Notes: generated by a model not told the origin, from the letters alone. Numbered from the stretch's first letter, positions 1 to 8,998 are shown. The stretch: 44,990 bases of DNA from Henriciella sp. (GCA_013213825.1 JABSQA010000009.1:1-44990), one strand, 5' to 3'. A program made the numbers and translations.

Positions 1-1
1 G

Positions 2-1057
2 GTGATCGATTCTACAGCCTTGCTCGAGCAAGCTGTGCAAGACGTTATCGTTTCGGCGTTCCAAAGCGCAGGACAACGCTGCTCGGCGTGCCGCCTAGTC
101 TGTGTGCAGGAAGATATCACGGATTCCTTCATCGACATGTTGTCCGGCGCGATGAGGACGTTGCGCACAGCCGAACCTTCAAATCTTTCTACGGATCTCG
201 GCCCATTGATTGATGATGCGGCGCGGTCGAAAATTGCTGAGCATGTCACCGAAATGAAACGGCGGCACAAAATAATCGGTGAAGCCCCGGCGCCTGACCG
301 AACCGACGCGCCCTATCTCTCCCCGATTGCTTTTGAGCTCAACGCGATCAGCGACCTTTCTGAAGAGATTTTCGGCCCGGTCTTGCATGTTGTGCGCTTC
401 AAAGCGAATGAAGTTGAACGCGTTGTCGAGCAGGTCAACGCGCTCGGCTTTGGATTAACGATGGGACTGCACACGCGCATTGATGCGCGCATTGCCGCGG
501 TCACGGCCCAAGCCCGCGTCGGCAATCTTTACATCAATCGAAATCAAATCGGCGCCGTCGTGGGCGAGCAACCCTTTGGCGGCGAAGGTCTCTCCGGCAC
601 TGGCCCAAAAGCAGGTGGACCGAACTATTTGAAGCGTCTCTCAACACCAAGTATGGGCTCGCCCGACCTCGCATCGCCTACAACCGTCGACCTCCCAGGA
701 CCAACCGGCGAAACGAATACGCTCTACTATGCACCGCGTGGTCGGATATTATGCTTAGGTGGCGATCAAGCCTCGGATTTGGACGCCCAGCTTCAACGCG
801 TGCGCGAAACTGGCAATGTTCCGGTTCTACTTCGCGATGATGAGTTGAGTGCAGCGCTCGAAGATCAGACGTTGCGGGGCGTGATCGCCGACGGAAAGAT
901 CCGTGAGACCGTGGCTCATGCGCTCGCTCATCGCGACGGCGCAATCTTGCCCCTCCTGTCGCTCAAAGACTCTGCCGCGCGCTTTATGGTCGAACGGGTG
1001 GTAACGATCGACACGACTGCGGCCGGGGGGAATGCCAGTCTTCTGGCCAGCAGTTAG
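2..1057 (+). CDS. putA: Bifunctional proline dehydrogenase / glutamate-semialdehyde dehydrogenase PutA (C-terminal part)
   Basis: This is the 3' end of a gene that enters the window in frame, so the proline dehydrogenase domain and most of the aldehyde dehydrogenase (ALDH) domain are outside. What remains starts just before the ALDH catalytic cysteine (SAGQRCSACR, Cys at about residue 27 of the visible part) and includes the typical PutA segment PFGGEGLSGTGPKAGGPNY near residues 187-205. A tail of about 120 residues follows, ending in a TAAGGNASLLAS motif characteristic of PutA proteins. The family oxidises proline to glutamate in two steps with FAD and NAD+. The stop lies only 14 nt from the convergent glpK stop, with no room for a long terminator. 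Identity is secure; the domain count of the missing part is inferred. Confidence 0.95.
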   Translation: MIDSTALLEQAVQDVIVSAFQSAGQRCSACRLVCVQEDITDSFIDMLSGAMRTLRTAEPSNLSTDLGPLIDDAARSKIAEHVTEMKRRHKIIGEAPAPDRTDAPYLSPIAFELNAISDLSEEIFGPVLHVVRFKANEVERVVEQVNALGFGLTMGLHTRIDARIAAVTAQARVGNLYINRNQIGAVVGEQPFGGEGLSGTGPKAGGPNYLKRLSTPSMGSPDLASPTTVDLPGPTGETNTLYYAPRGRILCLGGDQASDLDAQLQRVRETGNVPVLLRDDELSAALEDQTLRGVIADGKIRETVAHALAHRDGAILPLLSLKDSAARFMVERVVTIDTTAAGGNASLLASS

Positions 1058-1071
1058 ACTCGCTGCTGCGA

Positions 1072-2565
1072 TCAGACCGTGAGCGTGCGGCCAAGCGCGG
1101 ACTTCCAGCCCGCTAATAGAGCTCGCCGATCTGACTCCGACATGCTGGGCTCAAAGCGTCTGCCTGGCGCGGAGCGTGCAGCCCATTCAGCCTCGCTGAC
1201 CCAACCCAGCTGCATGCCCGCGAGCGCGGCTGCACCCAGCGCGGTCATTTCCATAAAGTCCGGTCGCTCCACCGGACGTTCGCAAATGTCTGCAACGAAT
1301 TGCATCAACCAGTCATTGGCCGCCATACCGCCATCCACGCGCAACAGGCCCACATCCGCACCATCCGCGGCGAACGCGTCGAGCAAATCACGCGTTTGAT
1401 AGGCCGCGGCCTCTAAGCCTGCGCGAACGATATGCGCCGCGCTAGCAGCGCGGGTCAGGCCCGAAATCGTCCCGCGCGCATTGGCATCCCAGTGTGGCGC
1501 GCCAAGCCCGGTAAACGCCGGTACCAGATAGACGCCTCCATTCCCATCCAAGGCGGCCGCTTGCTCTTCGCTTGCGGCTGCATTTGCAATCAGCCCCAGA
1601 TCGTCGCGCAGCCATTGGATCACCGTACCTGCATTAAAGATCGCTCCCTCGAGCGCAAAAGCTGAGCTCCCGCCTTCAAGGCCGTAACCAAGCGTCCCCA
1701 ATAAGCGATTGGCCGATCGCGGCGTGTCTTTACCAGTATTGGCAACAAGAAAAGCCCCCGTGCCATAAGTGATTTTGGCCGTCCCAGGCTTCAGACATGC
1801 TTGCCCAACGAGCGCTGCTTGCTGATCGCCGATGGCGGACAAGATCGGGATAGGCCGTCCAAACAGGTCTGGGTCCGTCTCGCCATATTGAGCGCCGCTG
1901 GGCCGCACCTCCGGCAATAGGCTCGCAGGCACATCGAGAAGGCGCATCATCTCAGCCGACCAAGTGCGCTCTTCTGCGAGGCTGAGCGGATATAGCAATG
2001 TCCGAGAGGCGTTTGTAACGTCTGTAGCATGCACGCGCCCGCCCGTTAGGCACCAAATCAGATAAGAGTCGACGGTTCCAAAGGCCAAGTCCCCTGCTTC
2101 AGCTTTGGCCCGCGCACCATCCAGATGAGCCAAAAGCCAGGCTATCTTTGTCCCCGAGAAATATGGATCAACCAGCAGTCCGGTTGCCGCTTGCACCATT
2201 GACTCGTGCCCGCGTTCGATCAGCTGTTCGCACATGTCGGCGGTGCGACGGTCCTGCCAAACAATGGCCGGTGCGATCGGCTCGCCCGTCTGGCGATCCC
2301 AAACCAGCGTGGTCTCGCGTTGATTGGTGATGCCGATCCCTGCAATGCGATCAACCCCACCCGCGCTCTGAATGGCCTGTCGGCAGACTTGGACGGTCTT
2401 GCTCCAAATCTCCACGCCATCCTGCTCAACCCAGCCATCATTTGGATAGGTAAGCGCAACCTCCATTTGGGCTTGGGCGATGGGCTCGAACTGGCGATCA
2501 AAAATGATGGCACGCGTTGATGATGTGCCTTCATCAATGACTAGGATGAGATCTGCGTCTGCCAT
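1072..2565 (-). CDS. glpK: Glycerol kinase GlpK
   Basis: Glycerol kinase phosphorylates glycerol to sn-glycerol 3-phosphate with ATP in the cytoplasm. The 497-residue length is normal for the FGGY kinase family. The N-terminal phosphate-binding motif DEGTSSTRAIIFD is at residues 11-23, followed by the GWVEQDGVEIW, GITNQRETT and DPYFSGTKIAWLL segments seen in GlpK. The catalytic aspartate lies in AIGDQQAALVGQ in mid protein, and the C-terminal half has YGTGAFL and RVDGGMAAND. It is divergent from glpD across about 160 nt holding two GlpR-like operators. No glpF glycerol channel is nearby, which fits glycerol arising inside the cell from a glycoside. A sugar-kinase paralogue is the only alternative and is unlikely given the close GlpK-specific match. 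Confidence 0.96.
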   Translation of the reverse strand: MADADLILVIDEGTSSTRAIIFDRQFEPIAQAQMEVALTYPNDGWVEQDGVEIWSKTVQVCRQAIQSAGGVDRIAGIGITNQRETTLVWDRQTGEPIAPAIVWQDRRTADMCEQLIERGHESMVQAATGLLVDPYFSGTKIAWLLAHLDGARAKAEAGDLAFGTVDSYLIWCLTGGRVHATDVTNASRTLLYPLSLAEERTWSAEMMRLLDVPASLLPEVRPSGAQYGETDPDLFGRPIPILSAIGDQQAALVGQACLKPGTAKITYGTGAFLVANTGKDTPRSANRLLGTLGYGLEGGSSAFALEGAIFNAGTVIQWLRDDLGLIANAAASEEQAAALDGNGGVYLVPAFTGLGAPHWDANARGTISGLTRAASAAHIVRAGLEAAAYQTRDLLDAFAADGADVGLLRVDGGMAANDWLMQFVADICERPVERPDFMEMTALGAAALAGMQLGWVSEAEWAARSAPGRRFEPSMSESDRRALLAGWKSALGRTLTV

Positions 2566-2642
2566 TTTTCCTCCAAAACGATGCGGCTATGGCGCTGTAC
2601 CTCATTTATCCGACAGATGCTAAAAATTTGAACCCTGACTCT

Positions 2643-2683
2643 AATATTCGTTTTCGAAAGATATTTCAGCGTTTACGAACATT
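2643..2683. promoter_or_regulatory. Two tandem GlpR-like operators between glpK and glpD
   Basis: Two adjacent sites resemble the E. coli GlpR operator WATGTTCGWTAWCGAACATW (recalled from literature). The first, AATATTCGTTTTCGAAAGAT at 2643-2662, matches 15 of 20 positions with an exact TTCG-N4-CGAA core. The second, TTTCAGCGTTTACGAACATT at 2664-2683, matches 15 of 20 with a perfect right half. Their starts are 21 bp apart, two helical turns, so two repressor units could bind on one DNA face. They sit between the divergent glpK and glpD starts. The match counts were made by eye; binding is an inference supported by the GlpR-type repressor gene nearby. Confidence 0.65.
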
Positions 2684-2727
2684 CAAAATCAGGCTAAGTT
2701 ACAGTCCAAGAAATGAGGCTGGATCAT

Positions 2728-4260
2728 ATGTACGATATTCTCATCATCGGAGGCGGCATTAATGGCGCTGGCATTGCACGCGACGCAGCTGGCCGCGGCT
2801 TAAAAGTTCTATTGTGCGAAAAAGACGATCTTGCCTCACATACATCTTCGGCGAGCACCAAGCTCATTCATGGTGGGCTTCGGTATTTGGAGCATTATGA
2901 TTTCTCATTGGTTCGCAAAGCACTGATGGAACGAGAGGTTTTGTTGAGAGCAGCGCCGCACATCATCTGGCCACTGCGCTTTGTACTGCCTCACCATAAA
3001 GAGTTGCGACCCAGCTGGCTGATCCGTTTGGGGCTGTTTTTGTATGATCATTTAGGGGGACGAAAACTCCTCCCCGCAACCAAAACGCTTTCCCGACAAA
3101 ACAGCAATGTGTTCGCGCCGCTTCAGGACAAATTCAGCAAAGGCTTTGAGTATTCCGATTGCTGGGTCGAAGACGCAAGGCTGGTGGTCTTGAATGCGAT
3201 GGATGCGGCAGAGCGTGGCGCGACTGTTTTGACCCAAACGGAATGCACTCAACTCGATACGACGAATGGTACGTGGCGGGCCAGATTACGTCGCGCGGAC
3301 GGATCTGAAACCCAGATTGAAGCGAAAACCGTGATCAATGCCGCCGGCCCTTGGGTGGACCAAGTCGCGGCGAGATCGGGAATCAAAACAAATGCCCCTC
3401 AAGTTCGTTTGGTCAAAGGCAGTCACATTATCGTGCCAAAAATGTTCGATGACGAACGGTGTTTCATATTCCAAGCGGGGGATGGCCGAGTCATCTTCGC
3501 CATCCCTTATGAAGACGGTCGATTGACCCTTATCGGCACGACCGACCTCCCCTTCGATCAAGATTTGGATGCTGTGAAGGCCTCACAAGACGAGATTGAA
3601 TATCTTTGTGAGGTTTCAAACACCTATTTCAAAAAAAGCATAAAGCCGGATGATGTCGTCTCGACCTATTCAGGTGTGCGTCCATTGTTCGATGATCAAG
3701 CAGAGGACGCGTCGTCGGTCACGCGTGACTATGCCCTGAAACTTCAAAAAACCAATGATGCCCCAATATTGTCCGTCATTGGCGGCAAGATCACAACCTA
3801 TCGCAAGCTTGCAGAAGATGCGCTCAAACACTTGAGCGAAACCTTCCCAACAGCGCAGATGCGCTGGACGGAAACTGCGCCGCTTCCTGGCGGAGACATT
3901 GACGATGCCGACTTCACCGCATTCGCCTCAAAGTGCGCGGAACAATATCCTTGGTTAAAAAGCGAAATGCGCGATCGTCTTGCTCGAACCTATGGTACGC
4001 GTATCGGCATCGTCTTAAAGGACGCCAAACAGGCATCCGATCTCGGTCATGATTATGGGGGTGGATTGACCCAAAAAGAAGTCGACTACCTCATCGCAAA
4101 TGAGTTTGCCCGTACCGCGGATGATATTCTTTTTCGACGCACCAAGCTGGGCCTGCATTTAAGTTCAACTGAGCAAAACACTTTGAAATATTGGTTTTCC
4201 AACGCATCCATCGCGGACACAAAAGCGCCGGAAACACGGAGTGAGGGAACGCAATCATGA
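2728..4260 (+). CDS. glpD: Aerobic glycerol-3-phosphate dehydrogenase GlpD
   Basis: FAD-dependent, membrane-associated enzyme that oxidises glycerol 3-phosphate to dihydroxyacetone phosphate and passes electrons to quinone. The N-terminus YDILIIGGGINGAGIARDAA is the FAD Rossmann motif, followed by SSASTKLIHGGLRYLEHYDF, a GlpD signature. NAAGPWVDQV and the late IGGKITTYRKLAEDAL motif are also present, and the length of about 510 residues is typical. I chose the ATG at 2728 because GAGG lies 9 nt upstream. The in-frame ATG at 2713 adds five residues (MRLDH) and has no clear ribosome site. Its stop overlaps the start of the symporter gene (ATGA), so the two are probably translationally coupled. 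It takes the product of the divergent glpK. Confidence 0.96.
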   Translation: MYDILIIGGGINGAGIARDAAGRGLKVLLCEKDDLASHTSSASTKLIHGGLRYLEHYDFSLVRKALMEREVLLRAAPHIIWPLRFVLPHHKELRPSWLIRLGLFLYDHLGGRKLLPATKTLSRQNSNVFAPLQDKFSKGFEYSDCWVEDARLVVLNAMDAAERGATVLTQTECTQLDTTNGTWRARLRRADGSETQIEAKTVINAAGPWVDQVAARSGIKTNAPQVRLVKGSHIIVPKMFDDERCFIFQAGDGRVIFAIPYEDGRLTLIGTTDLPFDQDLDAVKASQDEIEYLCEVSNTYFKKSIKPDDVVSTYSGVRPLFDDQAEDASSVTRDYALKLQKTNDAPILSVIGGKITTYRKLAEDALKHLSETFPTAQMRWTETAPLPGGDIDDADFTAFASKCAEQYPWLKSEMRDRLARTYGTRIGIVLKDAKQASDLGHDYGGGLTQKEVDYLIANEFARTADDILFRRTKLGLHLSSTEQNTLKYWFSNASIADTKAPETRSEGTQS

Positions 4261-5816
4261 ACATGTTACAGGTCGGTATCTTCTTTTTCATCACAGCCGT
4301 GATTGGGTTCCTGACATATCTCAGCTGCCGCAATGCGCCCTCAGGTGATCGTGGCTCGGATCACGACTACTTCCTCGCAAATGGTGGTTTGAGTTGGTAT
4401 TTTGTTGCCGGATCGATCACGCTGACCAATCTATCGACGGACCAATTGGTCGGTATGAACGGCAATCAGATGCTGCTTCTCGCTTGGTGGGAATTGGCCG
4501 CCGTCGTCGGTCTGTTCATTCTCGCTTATGTCTTCATCCCGATTTATTATCGCAACAAATGCACGACCACGACGGAACTGCTTCAACGCAAGTATGACAA
4601 TAAGCATATTCGCGCATTGATTTCGGTTCTGTTTCTACTTGGCAATTTGTTCATCTTCCTTCCCGCCATTCTCTATGGCGGTTCGCTGTTTCTGAAATCG
4701 ACCACGGGCGCAGACTTTTCAGGCGTGCTTGGGGAGCGACTGTTCACGGGAACGCCCGTGGAAGTGGACTCGACCATTTTTGTCATGGCGATCACCTTTG
4801 CCATTGTTGGCGCGCTTTATGCCATTCTGGGTGGCTTGCGTGCGGTCGCGGTGTCGGACACGTATAGCGGCGTCCTCATTCTTTCGCTTGCCGTCTTGGT
4901 CGTGATCCTTGCGCTCAATGCCATCAATTGGGACTTTTCTGGTGTTCCCGCCGAACGGCTCGACATGTTTATCGGCAGCAAACTGGAAGATGGCAGCGAA
5001 ACGCCCATCCCCTGGCATACGCTTCTCACCGGAATGATCTTTATCCAAATTTTTTATTGGAGCACGAACCAAACCATCACACAGCGTGCAATGGCCTCTC
5101 CGACGGTTGAGGAAGCCCGCAAAGGCATCCTCGCGGCGGCAGGAATTCGTCTCCTGATTGTCCCTATCATCGCCGTCTTGCCTGGTGTTGTCGCTTACAA
5201 GCTCTACGGAGATGTCGGCGATGCCGCCTATGGAATGATCGTTGGCGATATCATGCCGCCCATCCTTTCCGGCGCTTTCGCTGCTGCGATCGCAGCGGCT
5301 GTGCTGACCACGTTTAACTCTATCCTCAACGCCTCGGCTGCGCTTTATGTCTGCGATATCCATGAGTCTTATATTGAGGAAGCGCGCGATGTGCCGAAGC
5401 TGAGCATGTTCGTCTCGATCGCGATGACGGTCCTGGCCATCCTTTTGGTGCCTGTCTTTGCCTCCCAAGAGAGTATCATCAACACGGTTCAGCAACTTTA
5501 CGGTCTGCTTTCAATGCCCATCTTATCCGCCTTCATTGTTGGGCTGGCCTTTAGAAATGTGAGCGCGTGGGCAGCGATCATAGGTGTCGTAACGGGTGTT
5601 CTCGTCTATGCCATCTTTAGCTTCAAACTCTACCGCCTGCTCGGTATTTCGCCGACGGAAGGTCTCGGTGCGACGCTCGCGAGCGTTCACTATATCCACT
5701 ATATGTTTGTCACCCTCGTGGTCAGCATTGGAACCGCGTTGGCATCGAACTTGGTGGTGTTTGGACGTCGCGCTGAGCTGACCATCGGTCAATCTTCGCC
5801 GGCGCCTGCCGCATAG
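4257..5816 (+). CDS. Sodium:solute symporter (SSS family, sugar/galactoside-type)
   Basis: A 519-residue polytopic membrane protein with about 14 hydrophobic segments, of the solute:sodium symporter (SLC5-like) family. Family marks are the early segment DYFLANGGLSWYFVAGSITLTN, the following STDQLVGMNGNQM (compare ISAEQFIGMSG in the Vibrio galactose symporter vSGLT, recalled from memory), the YAILGGLRAVAVSD loop, and YWSTNQTITQRAMA after the middle. The ATGA overlap with glpD and the flanking alpha-galactosidase, galT and galK genes suggest it brings in a galactose-containing solute with Na+, possibly intact galactosyl-glycerol. Sequence alone does not fix the substrate; free galactose, melibiose or another polyol glycoside are alternatives. 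Its stop is 12 nt from the convergent regulator gene. Confidence 0.85.
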   Translation: MNMLQVGIFFFITAVIGFLTYLSCRNAPSGDRGSDHDYFLANGGLSWYFVAGSITLTNLSTDQLVGMNGNQMLLLAWWELAAVVGLFILAYVFIPIYYRNKCTTTTELLQRKYDNKHIRALISVLFLLGNLFIFLPAILYGGSLFLKSTTGADFSGVLGERLFTGTPVEVDSTIFVMAITFAIVGALYAILGGLRAVAVSDTYSGVLILSLAVLVVILALNAINWDFSGVPAERLDMFIGSKLEDGSETPIPWHTLLTGMIFIQIFYWSTNQTITQRAMASPTVEEARKGILAAAGIRLLIVPIIAVLPGVVAYKLYGDVGDAAYGMIVGDIMPPILSGAFAAAIAAAVLTTFNSILNASAALYVCDIHESYIEEARDVPKLSMFVSIAMTVLAILLVPVFASQESIINTVQQLYGLLSMPILSAFIVGLAFRNVSAWAAIIGVVTGVLVYAIFSFKLYRLLGISPTEGLGATLASVHYIHYMFVTLVVSIGTALASNLVVFGRRAELTIGQSSPAPAA

Positions 5817-5828
5817 GAATTGATGAAA

Positions 5829-6614
5829 TCAACCGTCATCCGCGACATGCAGCTCCATATCTGAATCGCGGATGGCATCCATAAAGGCTTGGGGCGGCGG
5901 CACATCCGTGAAGAGGTGATCGATATCGCCATAATCGCCCAGCCGGATCATCGCACGGCGACCAAACTTTGCGTGATCGGCGACCAAAAATACGGTTCGA
6001 GAGTTTTGGATAATGGCTTGAGCGGAGCGAACCTCTTGATAGTCGAAGTCAAGCAAGGTGCCGTCCTCATCAATGCCGCTAATCCCGATCACACCAATAT
6101 CTAGACGAAACTGTTTCAAAAACTCAGTAGTCGCTTCACCGACAATTCCACCATCAGACTGACGCACAAAACCGCCTGCGATCATCACATCCGATCCATC
6201 GGTCTCACGCATCATGTTCGCGATATTGATATTGTTCGTGACAATGCGCAGATCTTTCCGCCCTACCAATTCAGCCGCCAAGGCTTCGGTCGTGGTCCCA
6301 ATATTGAGAAAGAGGGATGCCCCATCCGGAATGCGATCGACCACCATGCGGCCAATCTTGCGCTTCGCATCCATACCTTCTTGCAATCGGTCCTGGTAAG
6401 GCTGGTTATAGGCATTGCCGATCCGGCCGGCGCCGCCATGGAAGCGCTCAATCAGTTCAAGCTCACAAAGCGTATTAATGTCACGCCGAATGGTTTGTGG
6501 CGTGACACCGAATTGTTTGACCAATTGTTCGGTCGCCACATAGCCATGAGATCGGATCAATTCCAGGATCTGTTTTTGCCGATCTGGCAAATTGGAAACA
6601 TCCGTATCACTCAT
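5829..6614 (-). CDS. glpR: DeoR-family repressor, GlpR type
   Basis: Transcriptional regulator of 261 residues. The N-terminal winged helix includes LPDRQKQILELIRSHGYVA and the recognition-helix region FGVTPQTIRRDINTL (residues about 36-50), which is nearly identical to E. coli GlpR. The C-terminal sugar-phosphate sensor domain carries NIGTTTEALAAEL, IVTNNINIANMM, IAGGFVRQSDGGIVGEAT and GISGIDEDGTLLDFDYQEVR, again GlpR-like along the whole length. GlpR of E. coli is released from DNA by glycerol 3-phosphate. The gene lies 54 nt downstream of the alpha-galactosidase gene on the same strand, so both may share a transcript. GlpR-like operators occur upstream of glpK/glpD and of the galactosidase and galT. 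A general DeoR sugar regulator is possible, but the GlpR match is specific. Confidence 0.92.
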   Translation of the reverse strand: MSDTDVSNLPDRQKQILELIRSHGYVATEQLVKQFGVTPQTIRRDINTLCELELIERFHGGAGRIGNAYNQPYQDRLQEGMDAKRKIGRMVVDRIPDGASLFLNIGTTTEALAAELVGRKDLRIVTNNINIANMMRETDGSDVMIAGGFVRQSDGGIVGEATTEFLKQFRLDIGVIGISGIDEDGTLLDFDYQEVRSAQAIIQNSRTVFLVADHAKFGRRAMIRLGDYGDIDHLFTDVPPPQAFMDAIRDSDMELHVADDG

Positions 6615-6668
6615 TCCGATCGTCCTCTTTCGCGCCGATGATCACTGTCTGCGCATGCAAGTCGCATG

Positions 6669-8810
6669 TCAAACCGCCTCCAAATGGAAGATCAGGCATG
6701 TTTCGGGATGTAAGAGTGGGATCTGTAGCCCAAGTTTTGCCAATGCGTCGCCAGGTAAAACCGCGCCGTTTCCCCCTAAATCAAGCGCCTCAATGATCGA
6801 TGGCTTTGATACGGAACGTGCGGGCGACGGCCAGACAATTTTTGTGCGATAGGATTGGCTTGGATCAAGGCCAGGCAAATACATGCGACCCGGCAATGTC
6901 TGCGCATGACCGGTGAGATTACACCATGAGAACAAGGCTTCAGATTGGTCGCCCGCAACCACACCGACGGCGTTTACATGCTCCGGTGTGTCCAGCCGGT
7001 GAAACGCGCCACCATGGATCAAAGACCGATGCGTCTTATGCAACGCGAGACCCGCCTTCAAAACATCCAAACTCGCTGCGTCTTCTTCCAGCAAATTGAG
7101 CTCCATGCCCATATGGCCAAATAGAGCTGTCGCCACCCTCAAATTCATACTGAGGCGCCGCCCCGTTATATGACACTTGGCCGGCCCGACATGCGCGCCC
7201 ATCACCTGCAAGGGGAAGAAATATGATGCCCCGCTTTGGATGTGCTGACGATCCAGCGCGTCATTGCTGTCCGATGTCCAGATGCGATCGGTTCTGCGCA
7301 GAATTTCATAGTCGCACCGCGCACCGCCCGACGAACACGATTCAATCTCAAGATCTGGGTGTGCCGCCCGTAATCGATCAATCAGCGAATATAGCGCGAG
7401 CGTCTGCTTATGTATGGCGGGACGACCTTGGCTTCCGGGATGATGGACATCTCGGTTCATATCCCATTTGACGTAGCTAATCGCATGCGCGCTGAGCAGT
7501 TTGTGCACGTGATCAAACAGATAGTCACTGACTTCGGGTCGCGACAGATCAAGGACATATTGCTGGCGGAATGGCACTTGCTCAACGCCCTCTGCCTGCA
7601 GAATCCAATCAGGGTGTTGTCTAAACAGGTCACTGTCTGGATTGACCATTTCCGGTTCAAACCAAATCCCAAATTCCATGCCGAGCCCAGTCACATGATC
7701 GATCAGCGGGCCGAGCCCGTCAGGATAGACGTCTTTCGACACCCACCAATCCCCTAATCCAGCTTTGTCATTGCGACGGGCGCCGAACCAACCATCATCG
7801 AGGATGAACCGTTCCGCACCCACGTCTGCCGCTTTTTCCGCAAGCCGGAACAAAGTATCGTGGTCGTGATCGAAATAGACCGCCTCCCAAGTATTATAGT
7901 GAATGGGACGGGGCTTTCGCGCGATGCGTCCATCCATCAGCGTTTGGGTTAAATGCCGATGGAATTGTCGCGAGAGGGTGCTGTAACCGCTTTTGGAATA
8001 GCCTGCATACAGACACGGCGTACGATACGTGGCGCCCGGCGACAAAGATAACTCACCTGAAAAAAACAGCTCCCCCATCTGGACGAAGGCACGACCATCA
8101 CTCAACCGGTCGAGCCGGACACGATGATTACCGCTCCACCCGAGATGGAACGCAAAACAAGCCCCAGATTGCTCACTCGTCGTTTCGGCGCCGACGAGAA
8201 GTCCAGGGAAACTGTCATGACTTGTCCGCCCCTTTTTGTTTTCCCGTAGATACGTTCCCGTAAATGGTGCGATCGGTTGCAGCTGGAACTCATTGGCCCA
8301 ACGCCCGGTAAAACCAAACATTTGAGTGGCCCGCGGATCTATTGGCAAACACATCGCCGCGCAGGCGTCTACCGCAAGGTCCGTTTCGCCGATATTCTCA
8401 ATCTCGGTCTGACAGGTGAGTATTTCGCTCTCTGGATCCAAACTGATTGAATGCGTGGCGCGAATTTTCGAGATCTTGTCTTCGCAGATAATATCCGCGG
8501 CGTTCGAGCTCGGCCGATGAACTTCAGTCACGCAAAACAAAGTTGCCCAATCGGCACCTTGCCGATGCGCCAAAAAGCCGGACCCGCTTTCCATCCCAAT
8601 TCCGGTTTCATTCAGCAGAGAGTCCTGAATATCAATATCGGCATTACCAGGCGCGTGCTGGCGCGTGGTCATCTCGGTCAAAATTTCTGGTGAGTCGAAG
8701 GCCAGTTTTTCGCCCCAATAGACCATCCGCGGACGCGCGCCGAGGGCACATGCCAGCACCAAACTGGTGCTGGCAGCATGAATCGTTACATAGCCAGGTT
8801 GATCGGTCAT
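6669..8810 (-). CDS. Alpha-galactosidase, GH36 family (cytoplasmic)
   Basis: Retaining alpha-galactosidase of about 713 residues, the usual size for bacterial GH36. It has an N-terminal beta-sandwich, then a TIM barrel starting near NTWEAVYFDHD and FILDDGWFGAR. The nucleophile aspartate is in YVKWDMNRDVHH (about residue 450 from this start) and the acid/base aspartate is in IWTSDSNDALDR (about 514). The substrate loop CSSGGARCDYEIL has Ala where most relatives have a third Gly. GAHVGPAKCHITGR and FGHMGMELNL are further family motifs. There is no signal peptide, so it acts on imported substrate. I prefer the ATG at 8810 (MTDQPGYV) with GGAG upstream; the ATG at 8849 lacks a ribosome site and overlaps an operator-like half site. 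Context with glpK/glpD suggests galactosyl-glycerol as substrate; melibiose or raffinose are alternatives. Confidence 0.93.
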   Translation of the reverse strand: MTDQPGYVTIHAASTSLVLACALGARPRMVYWGEKLAFDSPEILTEMTTRQHAPGNADIDIQDSLLNETGIGMESGSGFLAHRQGADWATLFCVTEVHRPSSNAADIICEDKISKIRATHSISLDPESEILTCQTEIENIGETDLAVDACAAMCLPIDPRATQMFGFTGRWANEFQLQPIAPFTGTYLRENKKGRTSHDSFPGLLVGAETTSEQSGACFAFHLGWSGNHRVRLDRLSDGRAFVQMGELFFSGELSLSPGATYRTPCLYAGYSKSGYSTLSRQFHRHLTQTLMDGRIARKPRPIHYNTWEAVYFDHDHDTLFRLAEKAADVGAERFILDDGWFGARRNDKAGLGDWWVSKDVYPDGLGPLIDHVTGLGMEFGIWFEPEMVNPDSDLFRQHPDWILQAEGVEQVPFRQQYVLDLSRPEVSDYLFDHVHKLLSAHAISYVKWDMNRDVHHPGSQGRPAIHKQTLALYSLIDRLRAAHPDLEIESCSSGGARCDYEILRRTDRIWTSDSNDALDRQHIQSGASYFFPLQVMGAHVGPAKCHITGRRLSMNLRVATALFGHMGMELNLLEEDAASLDVLKAGLALHKTHRSLIHGGAFHRLDTPEHVNAVGVVAGDQSEALFSWCNLTGHAQTLPGRMYLPGLDPSQSYRTKIVWPSPARSVSKPSIIEALDLGGNGAVLPGDALAKLGLQIPLLHPETCLIFHLEAV

Positions 8811-8885
8811 GGCGCGGGCGTCTCTCCATATCGAGTGTTCGTTTAGCATATTGCAGAAATCGGCAATGTTGGAAATAGATCACTT

Positions 8886-8905
8886 TATCCTCGTATACGA
8901 AAATA
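8886..8905. promoter_or_regulatory. GlpR-like operator between the alpha-galactosidase gene and galT
   Basis: TATCCTCGTATACGAAAATA matches the E. coli GlpR operator consensus (recalled) at 15 of 20 positions, with the core CGTATACG fully palindromic. It lies about 75 bp upstream of the chosen alpha-galactosidase start and 143 bp upstream of galT, in the divergent control region. A weaker half site, TGTTCGTTTA, is at 8836-8845. Counts were made by eye, and binding is inferred. Confidence 0.55.
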
Positions 8906-8978
8906 TCGGGTTCGTGAAAGCAGCGATACTAAGCGCTTTTTCGACCTATATCGTGAAATCGCATATGGATATTTTTGC

Positions 8979-8998
8979 CGTGATCGAATACGAACTTA
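8979..8998. promoter_or_regulatory. GlpR-like operator upstream of galT
   Basis: CGTGATCGAATACGAACTTA matches the GlpR consensus at 14 of 20 positions, with CG-N4-CGAAC in the core. It is 50 bp upstream of the galT ATG, a position where a bound repressor would block a promoter or its early clearance. The whole 8850-9047 stretch is AT-richer than its neighbours and has no coding signal of its own. Confidence 0.45.

Noticed and set aside
4719-5495. A 258-residue open frame on the minus strand opposite the SSS symporter
   Set aside because: It is full of Asp, Arg and His with no family likeness and lies wholly antisense to a clear membrane-protein gene; it is a shadow.
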